DNA of 47,041 nt from Bacteroidota bacterium (GTDB lineage Bacteria; Bacteroidota; Bacteroidia; B-17B0; Aurantibacillaceae), in the NCBI GenBank assembly GCA_023251755.1, contig JAHEYF010000029.1, positions 1-47,041 of the forward strand, given 5' to 3'. Below are positions 29,493 through 37,378 of this stretch, in pieces. Made by a program: the position numbers and the translations under genes. Below the pieces are notes generated by a model. That model was not told the DNA's origin and searched no databases. It worked only from the letters and a program-made list of their open reading frames with translations. How positions within the stretch are numbered: position 1 is the stretch's first letter; every line of letters begins with the position of its first letter.

Positions 29493-30749
29493 TTAGTCTT
29501 TTTTATTTTGCGTTAAAATCAAACGAAGCGAAGTGTCTTTAGTGATATAAGCCCAGGCCCAATTAATAAAAATAATCAGTTTGTTTCTTACACTTAAGAT
29601 CAGCATTAAATGTAAAAACATCCATATCACCCATGCGAAATACCCTTTCAACTGAAGAAAAGAAAAATCAACCACTGCCTTGTTCCTGCCAATGGTGGCC
29701 ATGGAACCAAGGTCTTTGTATTCATAATCTGTGCTTGCTTTGCCTTCAGCTATCTTCTTTAGGTTTTTTGCCAGGTTTTTTGCCTGGTTAATAGCAACAT
29801 TCGCTAATTGCGGATGGCCTTTTGGGTATTTGGGAGTTTCCATAAAGGCAATATCGCCCACAGCAAAAATATTTTCCAGGTCAATAAGTCTGTTAATTCT
29901 GTTGACCCTGATCCGTTTGCCTGCTGCAAAACAATTTTCAGGCAGGCCCTGAATGGTATTACCTGTAACACCTGCTGCCCATATAACCGTTTTTGTTTTG
30001 ATGGTGTTTCCATTTTGCAATGTTAACACCTCTCCATCATAATTTTTAACAAAGGTTTCGGTCAGTATGTTAACATCCATTTCCAGCAAGTACTTTTTAG
30101 AAACAATTTTTGCCTTATCGCTCATACTGTTCAGGGTGTTTTGACTTCCTTCAATCAGCCTGATTTGAAGTTTTGAAAAATCAATTCCCGGGTAATCCTT
30201 CGGCAAAATATTTTTTTTAATCTCTGCAAAAGCCCCGGCCAGTTCAACACCGGTAGGCCCTGCACCCACAATCACAAGGTTCAGTAAACTTTCTTTTTCT
30301 TCTTCTTTTGCTGAAATTATTTTTTCGAATGTTTGCAGAATATGATTACGGATAGCAATAGCATCGGATGTGCTTTTTAAAGTGAGCGAATGCCGGTCAA
30401 TTTCTTTATTTCCAAAAAAATTTGTTGTACAACCAATTGCAATGACTAAGTAATCGTATTTATAATCGCCAATGCTGGTGTTTATTTTATTGGTTTGTGC
30501 ATCAATGTTTAAAACCTCTGCCAGCCTGACCTGCACATTGGTTTTGTAATTAAAAATATTACGCAGGGGAAATGAAATGGTAGATGGTTCTATTTGTGAA
30601 GTAGCCACCTGGTAAAATAAAGGTTGAAACTGGTGGTGATTAATTTTATCAATCAGTAAAACATCAAACAGTTGTTCGTCTAATTTTCGTACAAGTTGTA
30701 TGCCTGCAAATCCACCACCTATAACAATTATTTTCTTTTTGTTCACCAT
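29493..30749 (-). CDS. ndh: Type II NADH:quinone oxidoreductase (NDH-2)
   Basis: A 418-residue flavoprotein from the ATG at 30749. It has the N-terminal FAD dinucleotide motif IIVIGGGFAGIQLVRKL, NHHQFQPLFYQVATSQIEPS typical of NDH-2, a second NAD(H) Rossmann motif LVIVGAGPTGVELAGAF, ENIFAVGDIAF near the FAD-binding end, and a C-terminal membrane-associating segment (AWVIWMFLHLMLIL). It oxidises NADH and reduces menaquinone without pumping protons. Its start overlaps the preceding gene by 7 nt. Non-pumping respiration fits a stress setting. Confidence 0.93.
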   Translation of the reverse strand: MVNKKKIIVIGGGFAGIQLVRKLDEQLFDVLLIDKINHHQFQPLFYQVATSQIEPSTISFPLRNIFNYKTNVQVRLAEVLNIDAQTNKINTSIGDYKYDYLVIAIGCTTNFFGNKEIDRHSLTLKSTSDAIAIRNHILQTFEKIISAKEEEKESLLNLVIVGAGPTGVELAGAFAEIKKNILPKDYPGIDFSKLQIRLIEGSQNTLNSMSDKAKIVSKKYLLEMDVNILTETFVKNYDGEVLTLQNGNTIKTKTVIWAAGVTGNTIQGLPENCFAAGKRIRVNRINRLIDLENIFAVGDIAFMETPKYPKGHPQLANVAINQAKNLAKNLKKIAEGKASTDYEYKDLGSMATIGRNKAVVDFSFLQLKGYFAWVIWMFLHLMLILSVRNKLIIFINWAWAYITKDTSLRLILTQNKKD

Positions 30750-31159
30750 TGAGAAATACAATTCACTAAATTAAAATCAGTGTATTGAAAATGTTCTTTT
30801 ACAAATGCATGTTGTTGGTGTTCCGTCATTTTATCTGCCTGTTTTGTTTCGATTTTTATTTTTTCGAAACGATGGTCGGCCTTTAACACATTCAACAATT
30901 CAAGTTTTGCATCAGTAGGCCCAAAGATAAGAACCTCTTCGTAATTTTTAATCACTTCCCCCAACTTTTTGTAATAGGCCGATTGTTGTTGCTGTTCTTT
31001 GTTGTGCATCAGGTTTTCGCTCCGACGGAGGCTCTGTTCCTTTACTTCGTGTGTAAATTTGGAATCAATGGTTTTTGTTTGAATAGGATCACTGGTGTAT
31101 TCCATTATGTGTGCAGTTGAATGGTCCATCCATATCCCCAAATATTTTGCCGTTGTCAT
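30743..31159 (-). CDS. Hypothetical protein, possible eRF1/baeRF-like domain
   Basis: A 138-residue soluble protein opening with KYLGIWMDHSTAHIMEY, a segment reminiscent of bacterial eRF1-like (baeRF) and host-attachment proteins. Later come VLIFGPTDAKLELLNVL and FEKIKIETKQADKMTEHQQHAFVKEHF (quoted as FEKIKIETKQADKMTE and HAFVKEHF). The FGPT-x-AK-x-EL block resembles the ribosome-linked domain 3 of release factors. I am not certain of the family. Its last codons overlap the NDH-2 start, implying coupled expression. Confidence 0.65.
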   Translation of the reverse strand: MTTAKYLGIWMDHSTAHIMEYTSDPIQTKTIDSKFTHEVKEQSLRRSENLMHNKEQQQQSAYYKKLGEVIKNYEEVLIFGPTDAKLELLNVLKADHRFEKIKIETKQADKMTEHQQHAFVKEHFQYTDFNLVNCISQW

Positions 31160-31263
31160 TTTTTTTAAGTTTAAAATTTAAGATTCAAAATTTAAAGTGT
31201 GATCCCGGTTGTGTTATTAAGTTATCTTACCCTGGTGCGCTAATTTTAATAAAACAGAATTAA

Positions 31264-31299
31264 AAACTAAAAGGCACCACGCTTTTGCATGGTGCCTTT
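31264..31299 (-). terminator. Rho-independent terminator
   Basis: On the minus strand a 10-bp perfect stem (AAAGGCACCA and TGGTGCCTTT at 31299-31290 and 31279-31270) with a 10-nt loop is followed by a T-rich run. It ends the His-rich gene that stops at 31331. Confidence 0.88.
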
Positions 31300-31330
31300 A
31301 AAGAATTTAAAACAGGTGCGCAGACACAGC

Positions 31331-31588
31331 TTAGTTGTGCAAAGCGTGTTGTTTCACATTTTCTCTCTGGGCCTCGTTTGCATGACTAAGGTGCCCGTGT
31401 GCAATAAGGGTGCTTTTAGCAGCTTTGTCATGGTTTCCGGATTCATGGTGTTTGGCTGCTTCCAGGTGATGTTTGGCTGCTGCTTCCAGATGGGTCGCAG
31501 TTTTTTTGTGGTTTTCAATCCCTTTTTGATTTTCAGCAGTTGACATATCCTTATCTTCTGCGTTAAATGGAGTTGCTGTAGTTGTCAT
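31331..31588 (-). CDS. His-rich small stress protein
   Basis: An 85-residue soluble helical protein with many His residues in a repeated Ala/His pattern (THLEAAAKHHLEAAKHHESG, then LIAHGHLSHANEAQREN). The spacing suggests a helical hairpin with clustered histidines, possibly binding metal. I recall similar unnamed proteins near stress genes in this phylum. It is a monocistronic unit with a perfect stress-regulon promoter (copy F) and a terminator, directly after the second AraC gene. Confidence 0.78.
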   Translation of the reverse strand: MTTTATPFNAEDKDMSTAENQKGIENHKKTATHLEAAAKHHLEAAKHHESGNHDKAAKSTLIAHGHLSHANEAQRENVKQHALHN

Positions 31589-31625
31589 TTTCTTAAGTAT
31601 AAATAATGAATAAATAATTATGCAA

Positions 31626-31690
31626 CAAAGATGGGATCATTCACTTTGCAAAGCTTTACACACTTACAGTAAAATATTACACATATCACA
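31626..31690 (-). promoter_or_regulatory. Stress-regulon promoter (copy F)
   Basis: On the minus strand: TGTGA (31690-31686), N4, TGTAA (31681-31677), N16, TGTAA (31660-31656), N22, CATCTTTG (31633-31626). The TGTGA word includes the stop codon of the AraC paralogue at 31686-32246. Confidence 0.82.
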
Positions 31691-32246
31691 TATTTTCGAG
31701 GTTGCCCTTGCGTTTTTGCCTGAGCTGTTTATAAAAAGAAGGGGAAAGGCCGGTGACTTTTTTAAACTGGTTGGACAAGTGCGCCACGCTGCTGTAGTGT
31801 AATTTAAAGGAAATCTCGGTAAGGTTCAGCTCATCATACAACAACAATTCTTTTACCCTTTCGATTTTATGAGTGATGATAAACTGCTGTATCGTAATTC
31901 CCTTTACTTCCGAGAATATGTTAGACAAATAGGTGTAATCGTAATTTAATTTTTGACTGATGTAGTCCGAATAATTTACTTTGGGCAATTCATCTGAATA
32001 ATGAATCATTTCAGTAATCACGTTTTTTATTTTTTCAATCAGTATACTCTTTTTATTGTCCAATAATTCCAGGCCAGACTTCAGCAGGTTTTTTTTCAGC
32101 TGATCGTACTGTTGTTCTGTTATGTCTTCCAGAATTTCAACTACACCCAGCTCAACAATTGCATATCGCAAGCCAAGTTTTTTCAGCTCTTCTTTCACCA
32201 GCATTTTACAACGCAGGCTCACCATGTATTTTATGTATAACTTCAT
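31686..32246 (-). CDS. Sensorless AraC-type transcriptional regulator (paralogue 2)
   Basis: A 186-residue regulator, aligned end to end with the protein at 24946-25572. It has MKLYIKYMVSLRCKMLVKEE at the N-terminus and KLNYDYTYLSNIFSEVKG, then ERVKELLLYDELNLTEIS, then HLSNQFKKVTGLSPSFYK in the C-terminal double helix-turn-helix. It lacks the 22-residue extra tail of paralogue 1. No known sensor domain is present. The gene is immediately followed by a stress promoter. It is a prime candidate for binding the TGTAA direct repeats, since AraC proteins typically recognise half-sites about 21 bp apart. A -7-like TACCTTTG at 32390-32383 may start its own transcript. Confidence 0.88.
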   Translation of the reverse strand: MKLYIKYMVSLRCKMLVKEELKKLGLRYAIVELGVVEILEDITEQQYDQLKKNLLKSGLELLDNKKSILIEKIKNVITEMIHYSDELPKVNYSDYISQKLNYDYTYLSNIFSEVKGITIQQFIITHKIERVKELLLYDELNLTEISFKLHYSSVAHLSNQFKKVTGLSPSFYKQLRQKRKGNLENM

Positions 32247-32550
32247 TTTATTGTCGTTAAGTTAAAAACCATAAACGATTTCGGACAAGATGAATCCCTC
32301 CGCGAGAAACAAATAAACAGTGACAGGTAATTTTTGAAATCAGGCCGATCAGGGCCTTAATTACAAGAGCTTTGTTACTCAACAAAGGTAAACAATTATA
32401 ACCAGCATTTTGTATGAACCTGAAGTGACGCAAGGCTTAGTCTGCCTGCACTGATTTTCACCTTCAAATAAATGAAATTCCTGATAAATGGTAAACTTAA
32501 ATTAATATATTTACGCCACTAAAATCAAACTTCTAAAACATTTCTGCTTT
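32247..32550. other. 304-nt divergent intergenic region
   Basis: Lies between AraC paralogue 2 (minus) and the adenosine deaminase-like gene (plus). I see a -7-like TACCTTTG on the minus strand (32390-32383) and a TATATTTA on the plus strand (32506-32513), both without a clear -33 partner. No copy of the stress direct repeat and no hairpin stand out. Confidence 0.4.
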
Positions 32551-34020
32551 ATGAATAAGCTGTATACCATACCTTTTAAAATAATCTGTGTATCCATTGT
32601 CTTTCAATTGCTGGCAATGTCTTGCTGTGAACAGGGCAGTAGCAATGCACAGAAAACAAATGAATATTACAACAGCATCCTTAAAACAAACGACATCGCC
32701 AAACTTAATTTTTTTTTCGCGCGTATGCCTAAAGGAGGCGACCTGCATCACCATTACTCTGGCGCACATTATGTAGAAACTTATCTTGACTGGGCCAAAG
32801 CAAAAAATCTCAACATCAATCCCACTACTTTAAAAGTTGAATCCTCCAAAAAGAACCCATCAATAACGGTTGATTCTTTAAGGGCAAATGCTGTTTTATA
32901 CCGGTCATTGCTTTCCCTCTGGTCTGACCTTGATTTTTACAACCACATCAGTCTGCAGGTTCCCCCTGACCAACAATTTTTCAATACCTTTGGTTATTTC
33001 AGCGGACTCTGTCCCGGCAATTACCCCGAAGGTTTTCAGGTGCTTAAAAAAAGGGCCCTTACCGAAAATGTACAATACATTGAGACCATGTTAAGTGGTA
33101 TAAAAATACCAGCTAAGCTGTCTGGTTTCGACTCGCTTTTACTAAAATGCCAGGGTGCAAAATCTGAAAAAGAGCTGGACCAGGTTTTTACAAAAATGTT
33201 ACAAAGCATTGTTGAAGACTCGGTGAAAGCTGCTATTAGTTTTTATACAAGTACTTTGGACAAAGCCAAAAAAGGAATTGACGATAAAAATTTTTGTATG
33301 CGTTACCAGACTTATGCCTCCCGTAACAGCTCTCCTTCCTCAGTATTTGTTTCTGTTTATGGGGCATTCAGGCTATGTGCGGCTAATAAATATGTTGTCG
33401 GGATCAACTTAGTGAGTGGCGAAAATGGGATTGTATCCATGCGGGATTACTGGTTGCACATGCAGATATTCAGGTATTTCAGAAGCCGGAAAGAATTTGC
33501 AAACCTTCCTATAGCCCTGCATGCCGGTGAGCTTGTAATGGGCATGGTGCGCCCCGAAGACTTAAGCTACCACATCAACGATGCTGTTACAATAGCCGGC
33601 GCCAGCCGGATTGGTCATGGCATAGACATTCCCTATGAAAAAAATGCCATTGGCCTGTTAAAATACATGGCCAATAACAAAAAAGCAGTTGAAATTAATT
33701 TAACCAGCAATGAATTTATTCTGGGTGTTAAAGGCAACCAACACCCCGTTCGTTTGTATTATGATGCAGGTGTTCCTATTGTTATATCTACCGACGATGC
33801 AGGTGTTTCGAGAAACAACCTTACACAAGAGTATATGTTACTGGCCAGTCGTTATGGTTTTAGTTACGAGCAAATAAAATCCTTTGTCTTCAACAGCATC
33901 ACCTATTCCTTTATGCCGGCTAAACTCAAAGAAACAAACCTGGAATTGCTCAAAACCAATTTCAACACCTTCGAAAAATCAATCGTGGAATTTCAGGCTG
34001 CACCTGTTAAAACAAAATAG
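32551..34020 (+). CDS. Adenosine deaminase-family lipoprotein (ADGF-like)
   Basis: A 489-residue exported protein with a lipobox at about residues 22-27 (LLAMSC), so it is probably a periplasmic or surface lipoprotein. The metallo-deaminase signature is complete: GGDLHHHYSG (first zinc ligands), LHAGEL (third His and catalytic Glu), RIGHGIDIP and the STDDAG pair that binds zinc and base. Long insertions compared with cytosolic adenosine deaminase match the secreted ADGF-type enzymes. It deaminates adenosine or a related purine, or an aminodeoxyfutalosine-like substrate. It stands alone, converging on the aldehyde dehydrogenase gene. Confidence 0.85.
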   Translation: MNKLYTIPFKIICVSIVFQLLAMSCCEQGSSNAQKTNEYYNSILKTNDIAKLNFFFARMPKGGDLHHHYSGAHYVETYLDWAKAKNLNINPTTLKVESSKKNPSITVDSLRANAVLYRSLLSLWSDLDFYNHISLQVPPDQQFFNTFGYFSGLCPGNYPEGFQVLKKRALTENVQYIETMLSGIKIPAKLSGFDSLLLKCQGAKSEKELDQVFTKMLQSIVEDSVKAAISFYTSTLDKAKKGIDDKNFCMRYQTYASRNSSPSSVFVSVYGAFRLCAANKYVVGINLVSGENGIVSMRDYWLHMQIFRYFRSRKEFANLPIALHAGELVMGMVRPEDLSYHINDAVTIAGASRIGHGIDIPYEKNAIGLLKYMANNKKAVEINLTSNEFILGVKGNQHPVRLYYDAGVPIVISTDDAGVSRNNLTQEYMLLASRYGFSYEQIKSFVFNSITYSFMPAKLKETNLELLKTNFNTFEKSIVEFQAAPVKTK

Positions 34021-34033
34021 ACTCCGTTGTACT

Positions 34034-34200
34034 TTGTATCTTGTAGATTGTATGTTGTATTCAGACTGGACGTATACAAGGCACAATACACAAAGACTTG
34101 ATACATGGTACAAAATACATTGTACGCTGTACGCTGTATTTGTATTTTATACGTTACAATACACACAGACTGGGTGCAACATACAATCTACAAGGTACAA
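34034..34200. repeat. Long imperfect inverted repeat between convergent genes
   Basis: 24-nt arms at 34034-34057 and 34177-34200 match in 23 of 24 positions, separated by about 120 nt. The loop is built of similar TTGTA/TACAA words, so the whole 167 nt can fold. It lies between the deaminase and aldehyde dehydrogenase stops and may serve both as a terminator. Confidence 0.7.
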
Positions 34201-34213
34201 AACCCGAACTTCA

Positions 34214-35626
34214 TCACTTCACCAATAGTTTAGCCTCCATCATATCCTGAATAGCGTACTTCACTCCTTCACGTCCGAGGCCACTGTCTTTAATACCTCC
34301 GTAGGGCATGTGGTCAATCCTGAATGTTGGGACATCATTTAAAATCACAGCCCCAACATCAAGCCTTTCAAAGCATTCATTCATTTCTGTAATACTATTT
34401 GTAAACACACCGCATTGCAATCCATAACGCGAATCGTTAATCATTGTTATACCTTCCTGAATGTTTTTTATTTTCTCGATACACAGCACCGGGCCAAATA
34501 CTTCTTCGGCGTTTATTTTCATTCTGGTGTTGGTATTCGTAAAAACAGTCGGCTCAACATAAGTACCTGTTCTTTTTCCACCTACTAACAATGTAGCCCC
34601 CGCTTCAACTGCTTCCCTGATCCAGGCTTCTATCCTTTCTGCATTGTGCAGGTCAATCATTCCTGCTATTTCCGTTTCCTTTTCTATGGGATTTCCCTGT
34701 TTTAATGTTTTGGTCAATGCAATAAAACGACGGGTGAACTCATCAAAAATTTCTTCGTGCACAAAAAAGCGTTGTGCATGTATACATATTTGTCCACTAT
34801 AGGCAAAGCCCCCGTAGACTCCTTTTTTAAGGGCCAGTTCAATGTCTGCCGTATTGCTTACAATCACTCCGGCGTTCCCACCTAATTCAAGCACTACTTT
34901 TTTCTTACCGGCCTGTTCTTTCATTTTCCAGCCTACCTCGGGTGAACCTGTGAAGCTGAGCAATTGAATCCGTTTGTCTGTGACCAATAAATTTCCTACT
35001 TCTCTATTCGCGGGTAAAATTGAAACGGCTCCTTTTGGTAATTCCGTTTCGTCTATTATTTCGGCCAACTCCAGTGTTGACAAAGGTGTGGAGGAGGCCG
35101 GTTTTAATATAATCGGACAGCCTGCCGCGATAGCCGGGGCAATTTTATGCACAGCGAGGTTCATTGGAAAATTAAAAGGTGTAATACCGGCAACAATACC
35201 AATGGGAAAATGTTTCACCAGGCCTTCTTTGTTTTCACCCGCAGGTGTCCAGTCCAGGCCAATGTATTCCTTTGGTAAACGTTTGCATTCTTCTCCCGCA
35301 ATTATAAATGTTTGTACAGACCTGTCTATTTCCGCCAAAGCATAACGCATAGGTTTTGCAGACTCCGAAGAAAGTACTCCCGCTAAATAGCTGCGTTTGT
35401 GTTTTAAACGATCAGCTATCTGCAATAAAATAATTTGTTTTTGATAGGCAGGCATTCGCTTCAATTCTTCTTTAACGGCTTCCGCTTTTTTTATGGCCTC
35501 GTCAATTTCTTTTTCAGCAGCAAGGTAAGTGTGCGCAAACACCTCTCCTGAATGGGGATTGGTGATGTTCAGTTTTTGAGAAGTGCTTATAAACTCTCCT
35601 CCCAGGTATATTTTGTATTCGTTCAT
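34214..35626 (-). CDS. Aldehyde dehydrogenase family protein
   Basis: A 470-residue NAD(P)-dependent dehydrogenase with the full ALDH core. The oxyanion Asn is in ITPFNFPMNL, cofactor Lys in PIILKPASSTPLS, NAD loop FTGSPEVGW, general base in VLELGGNAG, and nucleophilic Cys in YSGQICIHAQR; the EVFGPVL motif follows near 400. The SGQICIHAQR form fits the glyceraldehyde/lactaldehyde-type branch rather than the classical betaine-aldehyde one. The substrate is uncertain. It is not adjacent to the lysine genes, so a semialdehyde role there is not supported by context. Confidence 0.9.
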   Translation of the reverse strand: MNEYKIYLGGEFISTSQKLNITNPHSGEVFAHTYLAAEKEIDEAIKKAEAVKEELKRMPAYQKQIILLQIADRLKHKRSYLAGVLSSESAKPMRYALAEIDRSVQTFIIAGEECKRLPKEYIGLDWTPAGENKEGLVKHFPIGIVAGITPFNFPMNLAVHKIAPAIAAGCPIILKPASSTPLSTLELAEIIDETELPKGAVSILPANREVGNLLVTDKRIQLLSFTGSPEVGWKMKEQAGKKKVVLELGGNAGVIVSNTADIELALKKGVYGGFAYSGQICIHAQRFFVHEEIFDEFTRRFIALTKTLKQGNPIEKETEIAGMIDLHNAERIEAWIREAVEAGATLLVGGKRTGTYVEPTVFTNTNTRMKINAEEVFGPVLCIEKIKNIQEGITMINDSRYGLQCGVFTNSITEMNECFERLDVGAVILNDVPTFRIDHMPYGGIKDSGLGREGVKYAIQDMMEAKLLVK

Positions 35627-35808
35627 GTACAGTAGTTCTTAGTTGGGTATTTGTAGATGTTCATTGATATTTATAGATACTAATAGATATTTATTGGAAT
35701 AGTAATTGAGCAAAAATAGGAAATTAAACCTCTTACTTTTTTGTACCCAGTCTTTCTTACTTTCTTACCCTCTCACATTCTCAATTTAACTTAATAGTGC
35801 CTATATTT

Positions 35809-37194
35809 ATGACTGAAATGAACAAACAGCTATTCCTTAAACTATTTCTATTGCTGCAATTGGGGGCCTTTGCACAAAATGCACCTTACTTTGATACTGT
35901 TTTCACCGATTATTTCAGAAGAACTTCCAGCGGCTGGAAAGCAGGCGATGGAACCATTTCTGTTCCCCTGCCCGATGGAAGGGTGCTGTGGCTGTTTGGC
36001 GATAGTCACATTGCAGCTGTTGATACAAACAACAATACACTTCCCTGCCTCTTTCAAATCAGGAATTGTATGATGGTACAGGATTCGCTGAACCGCAATT
36101 ATTTTAAAACAATTATTGATAGTATACATACGGGTGTGAACCAAACTCCATTTAAATTGGTGCTGAGCGACACTACCCTGTTCTGGCCCGACCATGGTTA
36201 TGTGTGGAACGATACCGTGTACCTGTTTATGGGTCGCTTCAACAATTCGGACATGGGCAAGTTTTATGGAGAGTACCTTGTGAAATTAGATTACCCCGGC
36301 CTTCACCTCATCGGCATGTACCCCCTGCATCCCACCAATGGCATCATCTATGGAAGATCGGTACTGATCGATACAGCAGCAGATTATTTATATATGTACG
36401 GCAATAAACTCAACTGGATCGTGTGGGAACCTTACCTTGCCCGCTGTAATGTGAACAACATCTATCTTCCCTGGGAATATTACACTGGTTCGGGCTGGTC
36501 TACCCTGCCTTCGCAGGCACATAAAATAAGCAGTGAAGTGGTTTCGCCCGGCTACAGTGTTGTAAAGCGCAATGGAAAATATTATTTGATTAGCCAGCAA
36601 AACGGTTACTTGTTGTGCGGGCAGGGGCGGGAAATTTATTCCTGCGAAAGTCCCACTCCTTATGGCCCTTTCACCAATAAACAAGTAGTGTATACCGAAG
36701 AAAGTAAACTCAACGGCAAGTACTTAGTAAGTTATAATGCACAGGCACATCCGTTTTTTACGCAAAACAACGAATTGCTTATTTCATACAATGTGAACAA
36801 CGGCAATGATACTGCGACCTGTTATGTGCAATGTACAAATGTATGGACAGACCGGATGGATGCCGATTCGTACCGTCCAAAATTTATAAGGGTTCCCTTC
36901 GAAAAAATTACCGGTACACAACTCCACAACTTCATTAAAACAGAAGCGCGTATTTTACCCAATCCCGTAATAGCGGAAAGCCTGTTTAGCTGCGAACTAA
37001 ATTTAGCGGGCACCGGCGAATTAACAATTGCCCTGTATGATAATTTAGGAAGGATGGTGTCGCAGTCAAAAAGTTTATTTAACAAAGGGCTGAATACCTT
37101 ATCCATACAAGCCCCTGCAACAAAAGGAATTTATTTTCTTTCGATCAGAAACAATATGAATGAAAACAAAGTGTTAAAATTAATCGTGTATTGA
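35809..37194 (+). CDS. Secreted beta-propeller protein (DUF4185/DUF5005-like) with T9SS sorting domain
   Basis: A 461-residue exported protein. I place the start at the ATG at 35809 (MTEMNKQLF); 35818 is an alternative, and an upstream GTG overlaps a TATATTTA box. The signal peptide ends at about LGAFAQ. The catalytic-looking domain (about 25-375) has WLFGDSHIA, WPDHGYVW, LFMGRF, IYGRSVLID and repeated KRNGKYYLISQQ blades as in glycosidase-like five-bladed propellers. The last 75 residues form a type A sorting domain (ILPNPVIAESLFSCEL, then KGIYFLSIRNN). Probably a surface carbohydrate-active or binding protein. Confidence 0.75.
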   Translation: MTEMNKQLFLKLFLLLQLGAFAQNAPYFDTVFTDYFRRTSSGWKAGDGTISVPLPDGRVLWLFGDSHIAAVDTNNNTLPCLFQIRNCMMVQDSLNRNYFKTIIDSIHTGVNQTPFKLVLSDTTLFWPDHGYVWNDTVYLFMGRFNNSDMGKFYGEYLVKLDYPGLHLIGMYPLHPTNGIIYGRSVLIDTAADYLYMYGNKLNWIVWEPYLARCNVNNIYLPWEYYTGSGWSTLPSQAHKISSEVVSPGYSVVKRNGKYYLISQQNGYLLCGQGREIYSCESPTPYGPFTNKQVVYTEESKLNGKYLVSYNAQAHPFFTQNNELLISYNVNNGNDTATCYVQCTNVWTDRMDADSYRPKFIRVPFEKITGTQLHNFIKTEARILPNPVIAESLFSCELNLAGTGELTIALYDNLGRMVSQSKSLFNKGLNTLSIQAPATKGIYFLSIRNNMNENKVLKLIVY

Positions 37195-37355
37195 ATGATG
37201 AAGCTTCTTTCTGACTTTCTCACACTCTCACTTTTGACTTTTAACTTAACAAAGGAAAATCCATAAGCCATAAGAAATAAGCCATAAGGGGTTTTACATA
37301 AACGAAATCGCTTTTGGCTTTTAACTTTTGACTTCTTAATTTTAACTTAACATTG

Positions 37356-37363
37356 TATCTTTG
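37356..37363 (+). promoter_or_regulatory. -7 promoter element of the mrp gene
   Basis: TATCTTTG is a perfect Bacteroidota -7 box 15 nt before the ATG at 37379. The TTG inside it opens a longer reading frame, which explains why a spurious upstream start (37361) can be called. Confidence 0.65.
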
Positions 37364-37378
37364 CATAAATATTTTATT

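Noticed and set aside
32247-32550. A ninth TGTAA direct-repeat promoter upstream of AraC paralogue 2
   Set aside because: There is a TACCTTTG box and one TTGTAA, but no pair of TGTAA words 20-21 bp apart at the correct distance.
34214-35626. Aldehyde dehydrogenase as the missing aminoadipate semialdehyde step of the lysine locus
   Set aside because: It is 30 kb away, belongs by its SGQICIHAQR motif to another branch, and has no regulatory link to the lysine genes.
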